Source: an uncultured Candidatus Saccharibacteria bacterium (GTDB lineage Bacteria > Patescibacteriota > Saccharimonadia > Saccharimonadales > Saccharimonadaceae). From it: a stretch of 7,596 nucleotides of DNA. Positions within the stretch are counted from its first letter, which is position 1, and each line of letters starts with the position of its first letter. The position numbers and the translations under genes are program-made. The stretch is taken from assembly GCA_947427985.1 (NCBI GenBank), contig CANEKB010000051.1:1-7596 (forward strand), written 5' to 3'. This document shows positions 6,640 through 7,596 of this stretch, piece after piece. Below the pieces are notes generated by a model. That model had not been told where the DNA came from. It searched no databases and saw only the letters and a program-made list of their open reading frames with translations.

Positions 6640-6647
6640 CGCTTAAG
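6633..6647 (+). repeat. Imperfect repeat of the upstream operator half-site
   Basis: GGAATTACGCTTAAG matches GGAATTCGCTTAAG at 166-179 except for one inserted A. The palindromic left half present at 155-165 is missing here, so if it is a protein site it is a half-site. It lies 20 bases after the Fic stop. Confidence 0.35.
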
Positions 6648-6650
6648 CCC

Positions 6651-6698
6651 GGAACTACCTCTACTTTTCCTTAGCCTTTCTTCTTCCCCTGTAGTTCC
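6651..6698 (+). repeat. Inverted repeat downstream of the Fic gene
   Basis: GGAACTAC (6651-6658) pairs perfectly with GTAGTTCC (6691-6698) across a 32-base pyrimidine-rich loop. No T-run follows, so this is not a standard terminator, though it is the first sizeable fold after the operon and could mark its 3' end. CCCCTG occurs twice in tandem context at 6686-6691 and 6697-6702. Confidence 0.35.
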
Positions 6699-7018
6699 CC
6701 TGTTAATTTCGTTTATGCTTGGCACTCTTCGGTACGCGTTAATGTTCCTAGCCTAACCATTTTATTTTCAAGGCGCCGCCATTCCCGTCTATTTTTGAAA
6801 TCTATTACAAGCCTACCCAGCCAGCTCATACGGATCGCCATGCGCCGTATAAAACCACAGACTAGCCTCGCACTCGCGCGCAACAATCGTCATCCAAAAC
6901 CAAACCCATGGTATTTATCGAATGGTTATTTATATACTTTCAAAACCATTTTTACATGCGGGGAATTAAAAACTAACGCTTTTCCAACGCATGAATACTC
7001 GTCTTTCCCGGAGATTCT

Positions 7019-7050
7019 TAATGTCGCACAATACATATTTTACGACATTA
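7019..7050 (+). repeat. Inverted repeat over a possible small-ORF start
   Basis: TAATGTCG (7019-7026) pairs exactly with CGACATTA (7043-7050), with a 16-base loop. The left arm contains the ATG of the small ORF at 7021 and the right arm lies in the 14-base repeat shared with 118-131. As RNA the stem would bury that start codon. Confidence 0.4.
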
Positions 7051-7131
7051 TATCAGTTACGATCAGACGATACAGACTTCAGCCCAGCTGACCGCCGAAT
7101 CCACCAGCCCTCGCAACCAACCGACTTTTAA
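7021..7131 (+). CDS. Doubtful 36-residue small ORF
   Basis: The ATG at 7021 is preceded by GGAG (7010-7013), 7 bases away, the only decent Shine-Dalgarno/ATG pair in the intergenic region. The product begins MSHNTYFTTLYQLRS and ends in a polar, proline-containing tail (QPSQPTDF). It has no membrane helix, cysteine pair or known motif, and I do not recognise it. Its start codon lies in the stem of an inverted repeat. The frame may be open by chance. Confidence 0.2.
   Translation: MSHNTYFTTLYQLRSDDTDFSPADRRIHQPSQPTDF
7038..7051 (+). repeat. 14-base direct repeat, downstream copy (TTTTACGACATTAT)
   Basis: Exact copy of 118-131 in the same orientation, about 430 bases beyond the last confident gene. 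Flanking bases differ, so only the 14-base core is shared. Confidence 0.4.
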
Positions 7132-7283
7132 TTTTCTAAATTCCCCATTTCCCTCTCTTTTTTTATTTTCAAAAGCCACCCATAAACACGCGCCGAACCC
7201 CACTTACGCAACATACCAGTTTTACCCTTCCCACCTACCCGAACAAAACCCGAACTGAAGCAGAATCACGGATAGCCATTGCC

Positions 7284-7313
7284 ACCCCTGTAAAACTAAA
7301 GTTTTACAGGGGT
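7284..7313 (+). repeat. Perfect 13-bp hairpin with four-base loop
   Basis: ACCCCTGTAAAAC (7284-7296) pairs with GTTTTACAGGGGT (7301-7313) around TAAA. This is the strongest fold in the window. There is no U-run after it on either strand, which argues against a simple terminator. The loop-plus-right-arm sequence ACTAAAGTTTTAC (7295-7307) is repeated at 7368-7380. Confidence 0.75.
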
Positions 7314-7331
7314 AAACTCTAGGCGTATACG

Positions 7332-7359
7332 ACCAAAAGCAAGTTTGCTTGGTTTTGGT
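7332..7359 (+). repeat. Second hairpin of the structured tract
   Basis: ACCAAAA (7332-7338) pairs with TTTTGGT (7353-7359), followed inward by a G-G mismatch and CAAG/CTTG (7340-7343 with 7348-7351) closing a TTTG loop. Eleven pairs in total. Confidence 0.6.
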
Positions 7360-7367
7360 TGGATAAG

Positions 7368-7380
7368 ACTAAAGTTTTAC
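7368..7380 (+). repeat. Second copy of ACTAAAGTTTTAC
   Basis: Identical to 7295-7307. Its AGTTTTAC (7373-7380) could pair with GTAAAACT at 7290-7297 in place of the right arm of the first hairpin, so the two copies could compete for the same partner. Its last two bases also start the third hairpin. Confidence 0.5.
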
Positions 7381-7401
7381 TCTGAAACTCGGCTTCAGAG
7401 T
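7379..7401 (+). repeat. Third hairpin of the structured tract
   Basis: ACTCTGAA (7379-7386) pairs perfectly with TTCAGAGT (7394-7401) around a 7-base loop (ACTCGGC). Two G-T wobbles could extend it outward. Confidence 0.6.
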
Positions 7402-7422
7402 GGCAACGATTATCGTGTCGAT

Positions 7423-7446
7423 TCGCTTTCAGCGAGCTCAGCTCGC
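7423..7446 (+). repeat. Fourth structured site: two competing hairpins
   Basis: TCGCT (7423-7427) can pair with AGCGA (7431-7435), or GCGAGC (7432-7437) can pair with GCTCGC (7441-7446). Both have three-base loops and they share 7432-7435, so only one forms at a time. The GC-rich second fold should dominate. Confidence 0.5.
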
Positions 7447-7464
7447 ACTAATCTGTTGATTCCC

Positions 7465-7476
7465 TAATTCCCTCTT
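7465..7476 (+). repeat. 12-bp long-range inverted repeat, right arm
   Basis: TAATTCCCTCTT, exact reverse complement of 6628-6639. It sits 17 bases before the -35 element of the outgoing promoter and is part of a short tandem ATTCCCTA/ATTCCCTC. Confidence 0.4.
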
Positions 7477-7493
7477 CCGCCCATATTTTATAC

Positions 7494-7522
7494 TTGACAA
7501 ATACACTATTCTGTGCTACTAT
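7494..7522 (+). promoter_or_regulatory. Sigma70-type promoter pointing out of the window
   Basis: TTGACA (7494-7499), a 17-base spacer and TACTAT (7517-7522), with an extended -10 TG at 7514-7515. Transcription would start near 7529. The short frames that follow (GTG near 7533, ATG at 7558) stop within a few codons, so the gene or RNA it serves begins beyond 7596. A second TATAAT at 7575-7580 has only a weak -35 (TTAAGT, 7552-7557). Confidence 0.75.
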
Positions 7523-7596
7523 AGAGTTATAGTGGGTTTGCGCCCTGATTCTTAAGTATGCTTTCGTAAAATACTATAATACCTTTCGTCCGCAGC

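Larger units (their letters stand above)
6613..7493. other. Long intergenic region without a convincing gene
   Basis: About 880 bases follow the Fic stop with no reading frame that has both a good start signal and protein-like content. The middle (about 6650-6720 and 7100-7280) is C/T-rich and G-poor on the + strand. Contents: a widely spaced inverted repeat (6651-6698), a doubtful small ORF (7021-7131), a run of hairpins (7284-7446) and a 12-bp inverted repeat bracketing nearly all of it (6628-6639 with 7465-7476). I see no tRNA, rRNA, tmRNA, RNase P or SRP RNA hallmark. It may be an unrecognised structured RNA, a decayed mobile element or spacer. Confidence 0.6.

Noticed and set aside
6795..7091. 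98-codon open frame in the intergenic region
   Set aside because: It starts with TTG, has no Shine-Dalgarno, and the product has no recognisable motif or domain pattern; the first in-frame ATG (6840) also lacks a ribosome site.
7284..7313. Intrinsic terminator
   Set aside because: The stem is excellent but no T-run follows on the + strand and none follows on the minus strand either.
6613..7493. CRISPR array, tRNA or known housekeeping RNA
   Set aside because: No regularly spaced repeats, no cloverleaf or CCA end, and no conserved tmRNA, RNase P or SRP RNA core could be found by eye.
6613..7493. Replication origin
   Set aside because: No cluster of DnaA boxes (TTATCCACA-like) was found, and no dnaA, dnaN or parAB gene is nearby.

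Overview
The window looks like part of a Patescibacteria (CPR) genome, most likely Candidatus Saccharibacteria. This is judged from the protein types and gene style, not from a marker gene. The pointers are a sigma-region-4 protein carrying a HARE-HTH (RNA polymerase delta-like) module, a long CPR-style VirD4/TraG-like ATPase with an N-terminal membrane anchor, and compact co-directional genes. The standard code fits: stops are TAG and TAA, and no in-frame TGA needs to be read as glycine.

Layout: 1-380 is a non-coding leader. It holds a near-palindromic operator candidate (155-177), an extended -10 element (244-252) and a strong sigma70-type promoter (298-326). Genes follow on the + strand: (1) 381-1424, a sigma-region-4/HARE-HTH regulator; (2) 1474-4707, a membrane-anchored type IV secretion coupling-protein-like ATPase with a long disordered C-terminal tail; (3) 4725-5135, a four-helix membrane protein of unknown function; (4) 5141-5863, a protein with a Panacea (DUF4065)-like antitoxin domain; (5) 5866-6612, a Fic-domain protein with a complete catalytic motif. 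Genes 2-5 are separated by only 17, 5 and 2 bases and look like one operon; gene 1 lies 49 bases upstream.

From 6613 to about 7493 there is no convincing gene apart from a doubtful 36-codon ORF. This stretch is C-rich and G-poor on the + strand in its middle. It ends in a run of strong hairpins (7284-7446), including a perfect 13-bp stem, and is bracketed by a 12-bp inverted repeat. A second promoter (7494-7522), nearly identical in design to the first, points out of the window.

How the genes may work together: Panacea plus Fic has the layout of a toxin-antitoxin pair (antitoxin first, translational coupling), with Fic as the presumed AMP-transferase toxin. Its position directly behind a secretion coupling ATPase and a small membrane protein allows a second reading, a Fic protein guarded by a partner and exported by a type IV system. 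The sequence does not decide between the two.
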